DNA from: Deinococcus depolymerans
GTDB lineage: Bacteria > Deinococcota > Deinococci > Deinococcales > Deinococcaceae
Direction of reading: 5' to 3'
DNA length: 64,000 bases
NCBI RefSeq assembly: GCF_039522025.1
Contig: NZ_BAAADB010000003.1
Coordinates: 62,001-126,000, forward strand
The stretch's first letter is position 1. Every line of letters begins with the position of its first letter. A program made the position numbers and the translations under genes. Positions 1 to 13,747 of the stretch are shown here, piece after piece. The notes under the pieces are model-generated. The model searched no databases. It had not been told where the DNA came from and saw only the letters and a program-made list of their open reading frames with translations.

Positions 1-36
1 TCACACCCGCCGACACCGCCCTGACGCGCCTCCCCG

Positions 37-699
37 ATGGTCAGGGGCGTGAACCGCTCCGCTCGCCAGGCCGCCCGCTCTGCCCTCCGCCTCGCTCTGC
101 TGCCGCTGCTGCTGACCGGCGCCGCGCACGCCGCCGCGTTCAGCGTGGGCGGCGAGATCCGCAACCCCGCCGCGACCCGCCCGCTGGGCAGCGGAGAACT
201 GCGCGTCCTGATGACCAACCTGGGCGGCGGCTGGCTGCTGGGCATGGGCCCCCTGACCGGCACGCGCTTCAACGTCGTGGTCCCCGGCACCTTCCGGCCG
301 CCCGTGCAGCCCCTGGACGTCTGCCCCGGCGTGAAGGTCACGCCCGCCGGTGCGCGCACGTACACCGCCGAGACCCTGCTGATCTTCAATCCCGCCACGA
401 ACGCGGTCGCCACGCTCGTGCAGGCCGACGCGCCCACCGAACCCACCGAGCGCGGCCAGTGGATCTACAGCGACCGCACCGTCACCCTGAGTGGCCGCTG
501 CGCCGGCCTGAACACCTACTACGCCCTGACCCTGCGGCCCGGCTGGACCGGCGTGACCACCGAGAGCCGCGACGGACGCTTCGACATCCGCAACGCCCGC
601 CGCAACCTGCCGTACTGGGTGCAGCCGGTCCTGAGCACCGCCGCCCGCCAGACCTTCCCGGCCCTGTTCGGCGGGCAGCGCAGCGCCTTCAACCGCTGA
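37..699 (+). CDS. secreted hypothetical protein
   Basis: A 220-residue protein with a basic N-terminus (RSARQAARSALR), a hydrophobic stretch LALLPLLLTGAAHA and an AHA-A signal peptidase I-type site near residue 33, so it is probably exported. The mature part has no motif I recognise. It contains two cysteines (in DVCPGVK and SGRCAGL) that could form a disulfide. The ATG at 37 is used; a GTG at 49 in the same frame is an alternative and there is no clear Shine-Dalgarno. It converges on mutL, with 17 bp between the two stop codons. Function unknown. Confidence 0.7.
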   Translation: MVRGVNRSARQAARSALRLALLPLLLTGAAHAAAFSVGGEIRNPAATRPLGSGELRVLMTNLGGGWLLGMGPLTGTRFNVVVPGTFRPPVQPLDVCPGVKVTPAGARTYTAETLLIFNPATNAVATLVQADAPTEPTERGQWIYSDRTVTLSGRCAGLNTYYALTLRPGWTGVTTESRDGRFDIRNARRNLPYWVQPVLSTAARQTFPALFGGQRSAFNR

Positions 700-716
700 C
701 CCTGCCGCCGGCCTGA

Positions 717-2375
<1,659 letters not shown>

Positions 2376-2414
2376 GCGGTCAGGGTAGCGGGTCCGGTGC
2401 GGGGCGTTGCTGCC

Positions 2415-4958
<2,544 letters not shown>

Positions 4959-5038
4959 CCCGCGCAGCATAGCGGGGCGGGACCCGCCCGACAGCGGCAG
5001 CGGCACAAAAGGGGAGGGGCGGCGGTCCGGGCGCAGCG

Positions 5039-5061
5039 AAAACGCCCGGAGTGACCGGGCG
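5039..5061 (-). terminator. Rho-independent terminator of the 39-aa microgene
   Basis: On the minus strand, CGCCCGG and CCGGGCG form a 7-bp stem around a 5-nt loop (fwd 5043-5061), followed directly by TTTT (fwd 5039-5042). It lies 31 nt past the microgene stop and before mutS, so the small gene has its own transcription unit. Confidence 0.7.
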
Positions 5062-5091
5062 CCAGTGGGGTGGCGGGGATGCTGTCTGCGG

Positions 5092-5211
5092 TTACTCGTC
5101 GCAGCCGAGGGCGCGCAGCAGGTCGAGTGCCGTGATGGGGCGGGGCGTCATGGCTGGCGCGGCAGGCTGAACAGGACGACGGAGGAAGAGACGGCGCAGG
5201 AATGCAGTCAT
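5092..5211 (-). CDS. 39-residue microprotein (unrecognised)
   Basis: A small ORF starting MTAFLRRLFLRRP and ending LLRALGCDE, with a basic amphipathic N-terminus, a Pro/Ala-rich middle and an acidic end with one cysteine. Support for a real gene is contextual. AGGAG sits 5 nt before the ATG, a promoter with TTGCCT, 17-bp spacing and TACATC lies just upstream in an unusually AT-rich leader, and a stem-loop plus T-run terminator lies downstream. It is oriented like mutS but ends before it. I recognise no family; a regulatory peptide or small membrane-associated protein are both possible. Confidence 0.6.
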   Translation of the reverse strand: MTAFLRRLFLRRPVQPAAPAMTPRPITALDLLRALGCDE

Positions 5212-5237
5212 GAGAGCTCCTGAAATTCAATGAATCT

Positions 5238-5266
5238 GATGTAATCCTGACTTTACATGAAGGCAA
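5238..5266 (-). promoter_or_regulatory. promoter of the 39-aa microgene with overlapping palindrome
   Basis: Minus strand -35 TTGCCT (fwd 5261-5266), 17-bp spacer and -10 TACATC (fwd 5238-5243). ATGTAA (5239-5244) and TTACAT (5253-5258) form an inverted repeat with an 8-bp spacer that overlaps the -10 and spacer, so a repressor site is plausible. The whole leader (5221-5290) is AT-rich against a very GC-rich background. Confidence 0.5.
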
Positions 5267-5385
5267 CTTTATTTTAATGTGAAGAAACTCACCGTGCGGG
5301 CAGCCGCTCAGGCAGCAGTGGCCCGTCCCCTGAACCGTGTCCCGAAGCGCCCGGCCCACCCGTCCGGGCGGCCTACCATGCAGGC

Positions 5386-5714
5386 ATGGCCTACGATCCC
5401 CGCATGAACTACGACCCCGCCCGCAAACTCACGGACGGGGACGTGCAGGACCTCAAACCCGACGGCTGGTACGGCGACGACGGCAAACTGTTCCGCGACT
5501 TCCCGTTCGACACCTACCAGCAGGGCGTGGACTTCGCCATGCGCGTCGCCGCGCAGGCCGAGGCGCGCGGCCACCACCCGGACCTGCACATCTACTTCCG
5601 GCACGTGCGCGTCAACTTCTTCACGCACGACGCGGGCGGCGTCACGCAGGCCGACATCGACGGCGCGCGGGCCGTGGACACCCTGCTGCCCGCCACGGCC
5701 CAGGGAGCGCAGGA

Positions 5715-5718
<4 letters not shown>
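5386..5718 (+). CDS. pterin-4a-carbinolamine dehydratase family protein
   Basis: A 110-residue member of the PhhB/PCD family, which dehydrates 4a-hydroxytetrahydrobiopterin and in bacteria can also act in other pterin or molybdopterin-related roles. The active-site block is present: GHHPDLHIYF (about 62-71), with H63, H64 and P65, then a downstream THDAGGVTQADID with His and Asp. The start ATG is preceded by TACCAT (5374-5379) ending 6 nt upstream, so the mRNA is probably leaderless. Its stop overlaps the TTG start of the next gene, implying translational coupling. No phenylalanine hydroxylase gene is in the window. Confidence 0.88.
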
Positions 5719-6203
<485 letters not shown>

Positions 6204-6224
6204 ACCAGACGGCCGGCCGGATCA

Positions 6225-6399
6225 TACGGACTGCCGTTTGTTTCGCCGACAATCCGGAACTTCACCGGATTGCCAGCTCCACGTCCGGAACCCGATTTGC
6301 TCCTTCTCTGCGGAGCAGCTCTACCTCTGCGGAGCAGCTCTCCGAGTCGCATCCGCTCGGATTGAACGGGCTTTGCAGCCCATTCAATCGGAGTCCGTA
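6225..6399 (-). mobile_element. MITE-like element, copy A
   Basis: The 175-bp longest copy. The left end TACGGACTGCCG and right end CGGAGTCCGTA are inverted. TCA flanks both sides (6222-6224 and 6400-6402), and the right TCA is the TGA stop codon of the kynB-like gene. It contains the covarying hairpin (arms CAATCCGG / CCGGATTG) and the terminal hairpin around GGGCTTTGCAGCCC. A roughly 20-bp internal tandem duplication of CTCTGCGGAGCAGCTCT makes it longer than its relatives. Confidence 0.85.
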
Positions 6400-7059
6400 T
6401 CAGCCGTTCAGGCCGCCCAGCGTCCCGGCGCTCAGCAGCACCGCCCGCGCGGGCGCGCCGTCCACCTCGGTCAGCGGAAGCGGCAGGCAGATCAGGTCGT
6501 ACTCACCGTCCGGCACGCCGCTCAGGTTCAGGCCCTCCAGGATCAGGACGCCCGCCTCGCGGCAGGCGTGGTGCCCGTCGAGCGTCTTGCTGGTCAGCGG
6601 GTCCACGCTGGGCGCGTCCGTGCCGATCAGGGTCACGCCGCGCCGCGCGGCCTCCCGCACGAACGCCGGGGAGAGCGCGGCAAACACGGTCGGGAACTCC
6701 TGCCAGTGCGGGGGTTGACCGGTGTTCAGCAGCAGCCGGGGCGGCAGCCTGCCCGGCAGGCCCGTCAGGGCGTCTGCGCCCACCGTCAGCGGCTCGCCGC
6801 GCCCCTGCACGCGGACCACCCGGCACGGCCCGACGTACGCGGCCAGCGGCACGCCGCTCATCTTCACGCCCGCGTCGTCGTAGTGCCAGGGGGCGTCCAC
6901 GTGCGTGCCGGTGTGCGTGCTGGTGGCCAGCTCGCCGGTGTTCACGCTGTCCCCCTGCGCGATGCGGGCGCCCGGCGTGACCCGGAACGGGGCGTCGCCG
7001 GGCCAGTTGGGATGACCGGGCGTGAGCTGACGGGAGATGTCCACGGGAAAACGCAGCAT
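6400..7059 (-). CDS. cyclase / kynurenine formamidase family protein
   Basis: A 219-residue metal-dependent hydrolase of the KynB-type cyclase family, which hydrolyses N-formylkynurenine in tryptophan breakdown. The zinc-binding signature HTGTHVDAPWH is at residues 49-59, and LIGTDAPSVDP and the C-terminal EVDGAPARAV fit the family. ATG at 7059 is chosen because TATGGT (fwd 7065-7070) ends 5 nt upstream. No other kynurenine-pathway gene is nearby, so the substrate is inferred only. Its TGA stop (6400-6402) is the target duplication of element A. Confidence 0.82.
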   Translation of the reverse strand: MLRFPVDISRQLTPGHPNWPGDAPFRVTPGARIAQGDSVNTGELATSTHTGTHVDAPWHYDDAGVKMSGVPLAAYVGPCRVVRVQGRGEPLTVGADALTGLPGRLPPRLLLNTGQPPHWQEFPTVFAALSPAFVREAARRGVTLIGTDAPSVDPLTSKTLDGHHACREAGVLILEGLNLSGVPDGEYDLICLPLPLTEVDGAPARAVLLSAGTLGGLNG

Positions 7060-7100
7060 GCCCCACCATAACAACCGCGCCGCCCCCGCACCGCGCCCCA

Positions 7101-7129
7101 TTGCGCCCATGACACCCAACCCGGACAAT
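7101..7129 (+). promoter_or_regulatory. promoter of first BTAD/SARP-like regulator
   Basis: TTGCGC (7101-7106), 17-bp spacer, GACAAT (7124-7129), then 5 nt to the ATG at 7135. This places the transcription start at or next to the start codon, so the mRNA should be leaderless. Confidence 0.5.
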
Positions 7130-7134
7130 GGGGC

Positions 7135-9537
7135 ATGAACCTGCGGACGCTGGGCGAACTGTCCGTGGAGGGCGTGACCTTCCGCCGCGAGAAGGTGCTG
7201 CTGCTGCTGGCCTTCCTGTGCGTGGAGGGACCGCAGCCACGCCGCCGCCTCGCGGACCTGTTCTGGCCGGACGCCGCCAACCCCATGAACTCCCTCGCGC
7301 AGCACCTCGTGCACCTGCGCGGCCTGGGCGGCGCGCTCGGGGAGGACAGCCCGCGCGTCGCGCCCGGCACGCAGGTCCGCTGCGACGCCTGCGACCTGCG
7401 CGAGGCCGTCCGCCAGGGCCGCCCGCAGGACGCCGCCGACCTGTACCGCGGCCCGTTCCTGGACAGCCTGACCATCCCGCTCGGCGCGGACCTCGAAGAA
7501 TGGATGTTCGACACCCGCGAAGCCGTCGCCCGGGACGCCCGCACCGCCCTGACCACCCAGGCCGCGCAGGCCGCCGCGCACGGCGACACCACCCGCGCCG
7601 GGGACCTCGCCGCGCGCGCCCTGACCCTGCCCGGCGCGCCCCCCGCCGACGAACTCGAACTCCCGCGCCTGCACCACCTGCTGACCCTGGCCGCGCACCC
7701 GCTGGCCGCGCAGGTGGAACGCGAGGCGCGCACGCTGGGCCTGCACCTGGACGCCGTGCCCGTCACGCCGCCCGCCCCGTTCGCCGGGCGGGAAGGCGAA
7801 CTGGCCGCGCTGGGCGCCCTGCTGCCCGGACAGGTCGCGTGGGTCAGCGGGCACGCCGGGATGGGCAAGACCGCCCTGCTCGACGCCCTGGCCCGCGCCG
7901 GCGGCTGGACGGTCCTGCCGGGCCGCGCGGACCTGCCCTACGGCACGCTGGCCCCGCTGTGCGCCGCGCCGCCCGCCAGCGCCCACGCCGCGCTGGGCGC
8001 CCTGCGCGACCCGCAGGTGCGCGTGGCCGTGGACGGCTGGGAGGGCACGGACCCCGGCACGCAGGCCACCCTGACCCTCGCCGCGCAGTCCCGGCCAGCG
8101 CCGGGACGGGACACGCCCACGCGGCCCGGCGCGGCCCTGCTGATCACGGGCCGCACCCACCCGCCCTTCGACGTGGACCTGCACCTGCAGCTGGGCCCCC
8201 TGACCCCGGCCGACCTGAACGACCCGGACCTGCACGGCCGCACGGACGGGCACCCCACCCTGGTCGGCGCGGCCCTGCGCGGCCAGCCGCTGGACCTGCA
8301 GTTCGGCGCGCGGGTCCGCGCGTACCCGGACCCGGTGCGCGACACGTTCCTGACGCTCGCCATTCAGGATCAGCCGAACCTGCGCGCCACCCGCGCCGCC
8401 ATGAACCTGGGCGCGCAGGACTTCGCGCGGATCCTGTCCTTCCTGACCACCGAGGGCCTGACCACCGAGACGGGCCGCGCCTACGCCGCCGCCGCCACCC
8501 GCGAGGCCCTGGCGGAGATTCACGTGCACGCCGCCCTGATCCACCTGCAACTCGCCCGCGCCCTGCCCGACGAGGACGCCTGGCCGTTCTACGACCGCAG
8601 CCGCGACCTGTGGGAGGACACCGACGAACGCCGCGCCGCCCGCGCCGCCCGCCTGCGCGCCCACGCCCACCTGAAACGCGGCTACCCCGGCCAGGCCGCC
8701 GCGCTGCTCGACACCCTCGCGCACCTGAGCGAACTGGCCGTCCCGCACGCCTGGGCGCTGATCGGCGTGGGCCGCTACCAGGACGCCCTGACCCGCCTGA
8801 ACACCCTGAGCGCCCACGACCAGCAGGTCAGTGACGCCCTGGCCGCCCGCGCCGTCACCCTGGTCCGCCTGGGCCGCGCCGCTGAAGCGGTGGTCCTGGC
8901 AGACCGGATCAGCGGCCACGGCCCCGACGCCGCCCACGCGGCCAGCGTCCGCGCGCACGCCGCCCGGATGCGTGAACAGTGGCAGGACGCCCGCCGCCAC
9001 AGCCAGATCGCCGCCGACCTCTGGAACCTCCACGGGGACGACGAGGCGCACCTGACCGAACTCGGCATGGTCGCCCGCGCCCAGGTGGGCCTCGGGGCGG
9101 ACCCCGCCACCGTCTTCGGGCCGCTGCTGGACCGCGCCCGCGAGATCCCCAGCGCCCGCAGCCGCCTGCTGATGAACTACGTGATGCTGCTGGGCACGCT
9201 CGGCCAGCGCCCACAGGCCGAGGCGCTGTACCCCGCCCTGATGCAGGCGCTCCAGGAGGCCGGAGACACCTTCGGACTGGCGAACGTCCACATCAACCGG
9301 GGCGTGGACGCCCACGAGAACGGCCAGCACACCGAGGCCGCCGCGCACTACCGCGCGGCCATCACCCAGCTGCGCGGCACCGGGAACACCCGCCTGCTGG
9401 GCGTCGCCCTGAGCAACCTCAGCGAGATCGACGGTGACCTCAGCGCCTTCGAGGACGCCCTGACCCTGCTGACCAGCGCCGGGCAGCAGGAACTGGTCGC
9501 GCAGATCCGCCGCAACGCCCAGCTCCAGACACCGTGA
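7135..9537 (+). CDS. BTAD/SARP-like transcriptional regulator with P-loop and TPR regions
   Basis: An 800-residue multidomain regulator. The N-terminus (1-90) resembles the winged-helix part of SARP/AfsR activators, including the hallmark LADLFWPDAANPMNSLAQHL block. Residues about 90-200 form the bacterial transcriptional activation (BTAD) helical region. A P-loop GHAGMGKTALL lies near 238-248. The C-terminal third (AAALLDTL, AEAVVLAD, EAAAHYRAAI) looks like TPR helices. It is predicted to sense a signal and activate the protease gene 59 bp downstream. It is a close paralog of the gene at 11350, same architecture and length. The mRNA is probably leaderless. Confidence 0.85.
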   Translation: MNLRTLGELSVEGVTFRREKVLLLLAFLCVEGPQPRRRLADLFWPDAANPMNSLAQHLVHLRGLGGALGEDSPRVAPGTQVRCDACDLREAVRQGRPQDAADLYRGPFLDSLTIPLGADLEEWMFDTREAVARDARTALTTQAAQAAAHGDTTRAGDLAARALTLPGAPPADELELPRLHHLLTLAAHPLAAQVEREARTLGLHLDAVPVTPPAPFAGREGELAALGALLPGQVAWVSGHAGMGKTALLDALARAGGWTVLPGRADLPYGTLAPLCAAPPASAHAALGALRDPQVRVAVDGWEGTDPGTQATLTLAAQSRPAPGRDTPTRPGAALLITGRTHPPFDVDLHLQLGPLTPADLNDPDLHGRTDGHPTLVGAALRGQPLDLQFGARVRAYPDPVRDTFLTLAIQDQPNLRATRAAMNLGAQDFARILSFLTTEGLTTETGRAYAAAATREALAEIHVHAALIHLQLARALPDEDAWPFYDRSRDLWEDTDERRAARAARLRAHAHLKRGYPGQAAALLDTLAHLSELAVPHAWALIGVGRYQDALTRLNTLSAHDQQVSDALAARAVTLVRLGRAAEAVVLADRISGHGPDAAHAASVRAHAARMREQWQDARRHSQIAADLWNLHGDDEAHLTELGMVARAQVGLGADPATVFGPLLDRAREIPSARSRLLMNYVMLLGTLGQRPQAEALYPALMQALQEAGDTFGLANVHINRGVDAHENGQHTEAAAHYRAAITQLRGTGNTRLLGVALSNLSEIDGDLSAFEDALTLLTSAGQQELVAQIRRNAQLQTP

Positions 9538-9545
9538 ATTCCTGA

Positions 9546-9563
9546 TCACGGCCCGGTCACGAC
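9546..9563 (+). promoter_or_regulatory. direct-repeat operator, candidate SARP site 1
   Basis: TCACGGC and TCACGAC are direct heptamers separated by CCGG, an 11-bp period. SARP regulators are known to bind heptamer direct repeats with this helical-turn spacing, usually about 8 bp upstream of the -10. Here a weak CAAGCT follows 8 bp after the second heptamer. The same block recurs in the equivalent spacer at 13748-13765. Confidence 0.6.
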
Positions 9564-9596
9564 CCACCTGACAAGCTGCCCTCCGGAGGGACACCC

Positions 9597-11264
9597 ATGA
9601 TCCGAACCGCACGCTGCATCCGTCTGCCCGCACTTCTGCTTCTGCTCCTGCTGGGGGCCGCCCGGGCCCAGTCCGGCGCGACGGCCGTCACCGCTGTCCG
9701 CACCGCCGGGGTGTACCCGGCCGCCGCCGCGCCCGGCGAGACCGCCTGGATCTTCGGCCTGAACGGCGTGGCTCCGGAAGGCAAGCTGAATGTGGGTGGA
9801 CAGGCGACCGGATACCGCCTGGACCGCGCCAGCGGCTGGCTGGCCTTCCAGGTGCCGCCGGGAGCGGCCGGGGGCCCACAGCTCCTCACCCTGAGCGGCG
9901 CCCCGCAGCCCCTGCGTCTGAACGTCCTGACCGTCCCCCCCGGCACCGACGCCCTGGTGTACGTCCGCCCGGACGCGGCGAAGACCGTGCAGGCCGAGTA
10001 CACCCGTCGCCTCCAGGCGGTGCAGGAAACCTGCGCCAGAAGCTGCCCGGCAGAGGTTCAGGCCGTCCTGAAACGCCTCAGCGCCCAGCCGTTCCCCGCC
10101 CTGACCCCCATCACGCCACCCGTGAAGGGCCAGGGGGTCACGCCGGGACTGGCCGCGCGGGTCACCGTGACCCCCACCCAGGCGATCCGTGCGCCCCTGA
10201 TCGACCTGACCACCCTGAAAACCGCGAACCTGACCCGGCTGCTGAACCCGCCCGCGCGCCCGGCCACGGCTCCCACCGACCCGATCTGTTCGGCGCTGGC
10301 CGGCAACGTTCCGACCACCGGGCTGCCCCTCGGGCAGGTGCTGACGCTGCTGGAACTGATCTTCGCCGGAGACCTGCAGACCGATCCCACCCGCGTCGGC
10401 TGGCCCGACCAGGCGAACGAACCTCCCCTCGCGAAGACACCACCTGCCACCGTGCTTGGCCGCCTCCTGAACCTGAGGGGCGGCAGTGGCAGGGGCGTGA
10501 CCATCCACGTCCTCGACACGGCCAGCGCGGCCGAGGACCCCTTCACCTACAGCGGGCAGTACTACGCCGTGACCTTCACGGACCGCCCCCACCACGGCCG
10601 GGCCATCGGGGAGATCGCGCAGACCGTCGCACCCGGCGCGGCCGTGCAGTACCGGCAGGTGTGCGACAGGGACGGCACCTGCTCCACCCTGAAAACCGTG
10701 CAGGCCCTGTGCGCCGTCGCCGACGAGGCGCGGCGCGGCGGGCGGCACGTCGTGAACCTCAGCGTGGGCGGCCCGAACCCCACGCGCGGCCTGGAACTCG
10801 CGCTGCGCGAGGTCGCCGCGCTGGGCGTGCCGACCACCGCCAGTTACGGCAACCGGGACGACTGCGCCGGGCTGGTCGCCGGGGACCGCTGCAACCACTA
10901 CCCCGCCGACTGGACCCGCGCGTTCGAATTCGGCCCGTCCATCAACCTCGCCTCCCGCAGCCTGCGGCCCACCATGCTGCTCAGCGTGGCCGGGTGGGAC
11001 ATCGCCGGGCAGCAACTGGCCACCTACAACCGGGGCACGGGCAACCCCGGCGTGCCGACCGAGGCGCCCAGCGTGCAGGCCCCCGGTGAATTCTGGCTGG
11101 GATCGCCCATGTACCCGTACTTCGGCACCAGCTTCGCCGCGCCGGTCGTGAGCGGTGTCCTGGCGAACTGGATGAGCTGCCGGCCCGGCGTGCCGCTGCT
11201 GCCCCTGATCACCACGCCCGGGCAGGTCCCCATCGCGCCGGGCACCGTGAACGCCTGCCCCTGA
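9597..11264 (+). CDS. secreted subtilisin-like (S8) serine protease
   Basis: A 555-residue exported S8-type peptidase. The signal peptide is RTARCIRLPALLLLLLLGAARA. After a roughly 270-residue N-terminal region come the catalytic positions: Asp307 in HVLDTA, His333 in HHGRAIG, oxyanion Asn in SYGNRDD and Ser512 in GTSFAAPVVSG, so the triad is complete. Two cysteines in QVCDRDGTCST and a DRCNHYPADW block are shared with the paralog at 13796. The RBS is CCGGAGGG about 7 nt before the ATG. It is paired with the regulator upstream and followed by a perfect 10-bp hairpin. The substrate is unknown. Confidence 0.85.
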   Translation: MIRTARCIRLPALLLLLLLGAARAQSGATAVTAVRTAGVYPAAAAPGETAWIFGLNGVAPEGKLNVGGQATGYRLDRASGWLAFQVPPGAAGGPQLLTLSGAPQPLRLNVLTVPPGTDALVYVRPDAAKTVQAEYTRRLQAVQETCARSCPAEVQAVLKRLSAQPFPALTPITPPVKGQGVTPGLAARVTVTPTQAIRAPLIDLTTLKTANLTRLLNPPARPATAPTDPICSALAGNVPTTGLPLGQVLTLLELIFAGDLQTDPTRVGWPDQANEPPLAKTPPATVLGRLLNLRGGSGRGVTIHVLDTASAAEDPFTYSGQYYAVTFTDRPHHGRAIGEIAQTVAPGAAVQYRQVCDRDGTCSTLKTVQALCAVADEARRGGRHVVNLSVGGPNPTRGLELALREVAALGVPTTASYGNRDDCAGLVAGDRCNHYPADWTRAFEFGPSINLASRSLRPTMLLSVAGWDIAGQQLATYNRGTGNPGVPTEAPSVQAPGEFWLGSPMYPYFGTSFAAPVVSGVLANWMSCRPGVPLLPLITTPGQVPIAPGTVNACP

Positions 11265-11280
11265 CCGGACCCCGCCTGAA

Positions 11281-11303
11281 CCACCCGCCTGGAAGGCGGG
11301 TGG
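11281..11303 (+). terminator. stem-loop terminator after first protease
   Basis: CCACCCGCCT and AGGCGGGTGG form a perfect 10-bp stem with a GGA loop, 17 nt past the protease stop. No T-run follows, so termination efficiency is uncertain. Confidence 0.6.
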
Positions 11304-11313
11304 TCACAGCCAC

Positions 11314-11344
11314 TTGACCCCCCCGGCGGGTGTGTCGCTACAAT
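11314..11344 (+). promoter_or_regulatory. promoter of second BTAD/SARP-like regulator
   Basis: TTGACC (11314-11319), 19-bp spacer, TACAAT (11339-11344), then 5 nt to the ATG at 11350. The ATG therefore lies at the expected transcription start and the mRNA should be leaderless. This also rules out an earlier in-frame start at 11314, which would lie in the -35. Confidence 0.6.
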
Positions 11345-11349
11345 GCTCC

Positions 11350-13719
11350 ATGAAACTTCTCACGTTCGGCGGGGCAAGCGTGCAAGGCACCAGCTACCGC
11401 CGCGAGAAGCCCCTGCTGCTCCTCGCCTACCTGTGCCTGGAAGGCCCGCAACCCCGCCGCCGCCTCGCCAGCCTGTTCTGGCCGGACGCCGCCAACCCCA
11501 TGAACTCCCTGGCGCAGAACCTCATCCGCCTGCGCCCCCTGACCGGCGCGGTCCTCGAACAGGACAGCCGCGTCGAGGCCCTGATCCCCAGCGACACCCA
11601 GGACTTCCGCGACCACTGCCGCGCCGCCCGCCCCGCCGACGCCCTGACCCTGTACACCGGCGCGTTCCTCGAAGGCCTCACCCTCGACCTGAACCCCGAC
11701 CTCGAGGAATGGCTGCTCGACACCCGCGAAACCCTCGCCCGCGAAGCCCGCGCCGCCCACCTGAGCCTCGCCGAACACCACCACGCCCGCGGCGAACACA
11801 CCCCCGCACACGCGCACGCCGAACGTGCCTACCACACCCCCGGCGCCCCCCCCTGCGACCCCGCAGACCTCCACCGCCTCTGGCAGATCCTCGGCCCCAC
11901 CGACCACCCCCTGACCCTCACCCTGCGCCGCGACGCCCACGACCTCGGCCTCACCCTGCCCGCCCCCGCCCCCGCCCTGCCCACCACCCCCCTGATCGGC
12001 CGCACCGCCGAACTCGCCGCCCTGAGCGCCCTGCCGCCCGGACAGATCGCCTGGATCAGCGGCCCCCCCGGCATCGGCAAGACCACCCTGCTCTCCGCCC
12101 TCACCGGGCACGGCTGGCGCGTCCTGCCCGCCCGCAGCGGCCTGCCCCTCGCCACCCTCGAACCCCTCAGCCCCCACCCGCTGGGCAGCGCCGCCGACGC
12201 CCTGAACCTCCTGCGCGACACCCGCCTGAAACTCGCCCTGGACGACTGGGAGGACATGGATGACACCACGCGCGCCGCCCTCACCCTCGCCGCCCGCCAG
12301 CACCCCGGCGCGACCATCGCCATCACCGCCCGCCAACCCCCCGCCCTGCCCACCCACCACCACCTGCCCCTGCACTCCCTGACCGAACACGACCTGCACG
12401 CCCACCCCGGCGCGCACGCCGCCACCGGCGGCCACCCCACCCTGCTCGCCGCGTACCTGAACGGCACCCCCCCCGACCGCACCCTCGACGCCCACCTGAC
12501 CCTCCTCGGCCCAGACCACCGCCGCCTGTTCCTCGCCCTGGCCGCGCAGGACGCCCCCAACCTGGCCGCCACCCGCGCCGCCCTGAACCTCAGCGCCGCC
12601 ACACTGGCCGCCACGCTCGACACCCTCACCCGCGAAGGCCTCACCACCCCAGGCGGCACCCTCCGCGCGGGCACCCCCGCACGGCAACTCCTCGACGCGC
12701 ACCCCCTCGACACCACCCTCATCCACCTGCACCTCGCCCGGCACCACCCCACGGACACCGCCTGGCCCCACTGGCTGGCCGCCCGCGACCTCTGGGAACT
12801 GGAGGACACACCGAAATGCGCCGCCGCCGCCCACTGGCACGCCGACCAGGAAATGAAACGCGGCTACCCCGCCAGAGCCGCGAAGACCCTGGAAGTCGCG
12901 CCACAGACCGACGAAGTGAAACTGCTACGGGGATGGGCTGAACTCCGCACCGGGAACGCCACCGCCGCCCAGCGCATCGTGGACGACACACACCGCACCC
13001 CGCCCCACCGCCCCCGACCCTGGCAGACCCTGGCCGCCGCCTGCGCCCTGAAACTCGGCCACCTGAACGTCCTGCGAGACCTCCTCGACACCCTCGACCG
13101 CACCGGCAGCCCACCAGACGCCCGGACCACGCACCTGCGCGGCATGCTCGCCCTGCGCGAAGGCTGCGACCCCGAAGCCATGACCCTCTTCCGGCAGGCC
13201 AGCCTCCGCTTCCGCAGTGAGGGCCTGCCCGGCGACGCCGTCATCGCAGAATCCCTGGTCGCGATGTTGAACGTCCGACTCGGCCACGACGCCCACGACG
13301 CCTTCCGGAACGTCCTGAACGACTCACGGCCCTACCCACGCGAACGCGTTCACGTCCTCACCAACTACGTGTACTCCCTGACCGCCACGCACGCCCCAGA
13401 CGCCGACGTGAACGCCGCCTACCAGGAGACCGTCACCCTGGCCGAACAGACCAACGACCTCGAAGGAGGCGCCGCCGCCTGGAACACCTGGGGCGTCCAC
13501 GCCCACCTCGCCCGCGACTACGAACAGGCCGCCCACCGCTACCGCCGCGCCCTGCACCTCGTTGAAGGCACCGGCAACCTCAGACTCCACGGCCTCATCC
13601 AGAGCAACCTCAGCGAACTCATGGACGACCACGCCCAGCTCGCCGCGACGCTGGACCTCCTGAGCGGCGCAGGTCACGACACCCTCAGCCAGACCATCCA
13701 GAACAACATCCTCCGCTGA
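11350..13719 (+). CDS. BTAD/SARP-like transcriptional regulator, second paralog
   Basis: A 789-residue protein, paralogous to the one at 7135. It shares the LASLFWPDAANPMNSLAQNL block near residues 40-60, the BTAD-type helices (LDLNPDLEEWLLDTRETLA), a P-loop GPPGIGKTTLL near 238-248 and TPR-like C-terminal helices (AAHRYRRALHL). Codons end overwhelmingly in C, more extreme than neighbouring genes. It is followed after 76 bp by a second secreted protease, so the whole regulator/protease pair is duplicated. The spacer carries the same direct-repeat operator. Start at 11350 aligns with the paralog's N-terminus. Confidence 0.85.
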   Translation: MKLLTFGGASVQGTSYRREKPLLLLAYLCLEGPQPRRRLASLFWPDAANPMNSLAQNLIRLRPLTGAVLEQDSRVEALIPSDTQDFRDHCRAARPADALTLYTGAFLEGLTLDLNPDLEEWLLDTRETLAREARAAHLSLAEHHHARGEHTPAHAHAERAYHTPGAPPCDPADLHRLWQILGPTDHPLTLTLRRDAHDLGLTLPAPAPALPTTPLIGRTAELAALSALPPGQIAWISGPPGIGKTTLLSALTGHGWRVLPARSGLPLATLEPLSPHPLGSAADALNLLRDTRLKLALDDWEDMDDTTRAALTLAARQHPGATIAITARQPPALPTHHHLPLHSLTEHDLHAHPGAHAATGGHPTLLAAYLNGTPPDRTLDAHLTLLGPDHRRLFLALAAQDAPNLAATRAALNLSAATLAATLDTLTREGLTTPGGTLRAGTPARQLLDAHPLDTTLIHLHLARHHPTDTAWPHWLAARDLWELEDTPKCAAAAHWHADQEMKRGYPARAAKTLEVAPQTDEVKLLRGWAELRTGNATAAQRIVDDTHRTPPHRPRPWQTLAAACALKLGHLNVLRDLLDTLDRTGSPPDARTTHLRGMLALREGCDPEAMTLFRQASLRFRSEGLPGDAVIAESLVAMLNVRLGHDAHDAFRNVLNDSRPYPRERVHVLTNYVYSLTATHAPDADVNAAYQETVTLAEQTNDLEGGAAAWNTWGVHAHLARDYEQAAHRYRRALHLVEGTGNLRLHGLIQSNLSELMDDHAQLAATLDLLSGAGHDTLSQTIQNNILR

Positions 13720-13747
13720 ACCGGACCGCCCCCCGACCGGACAGGAG

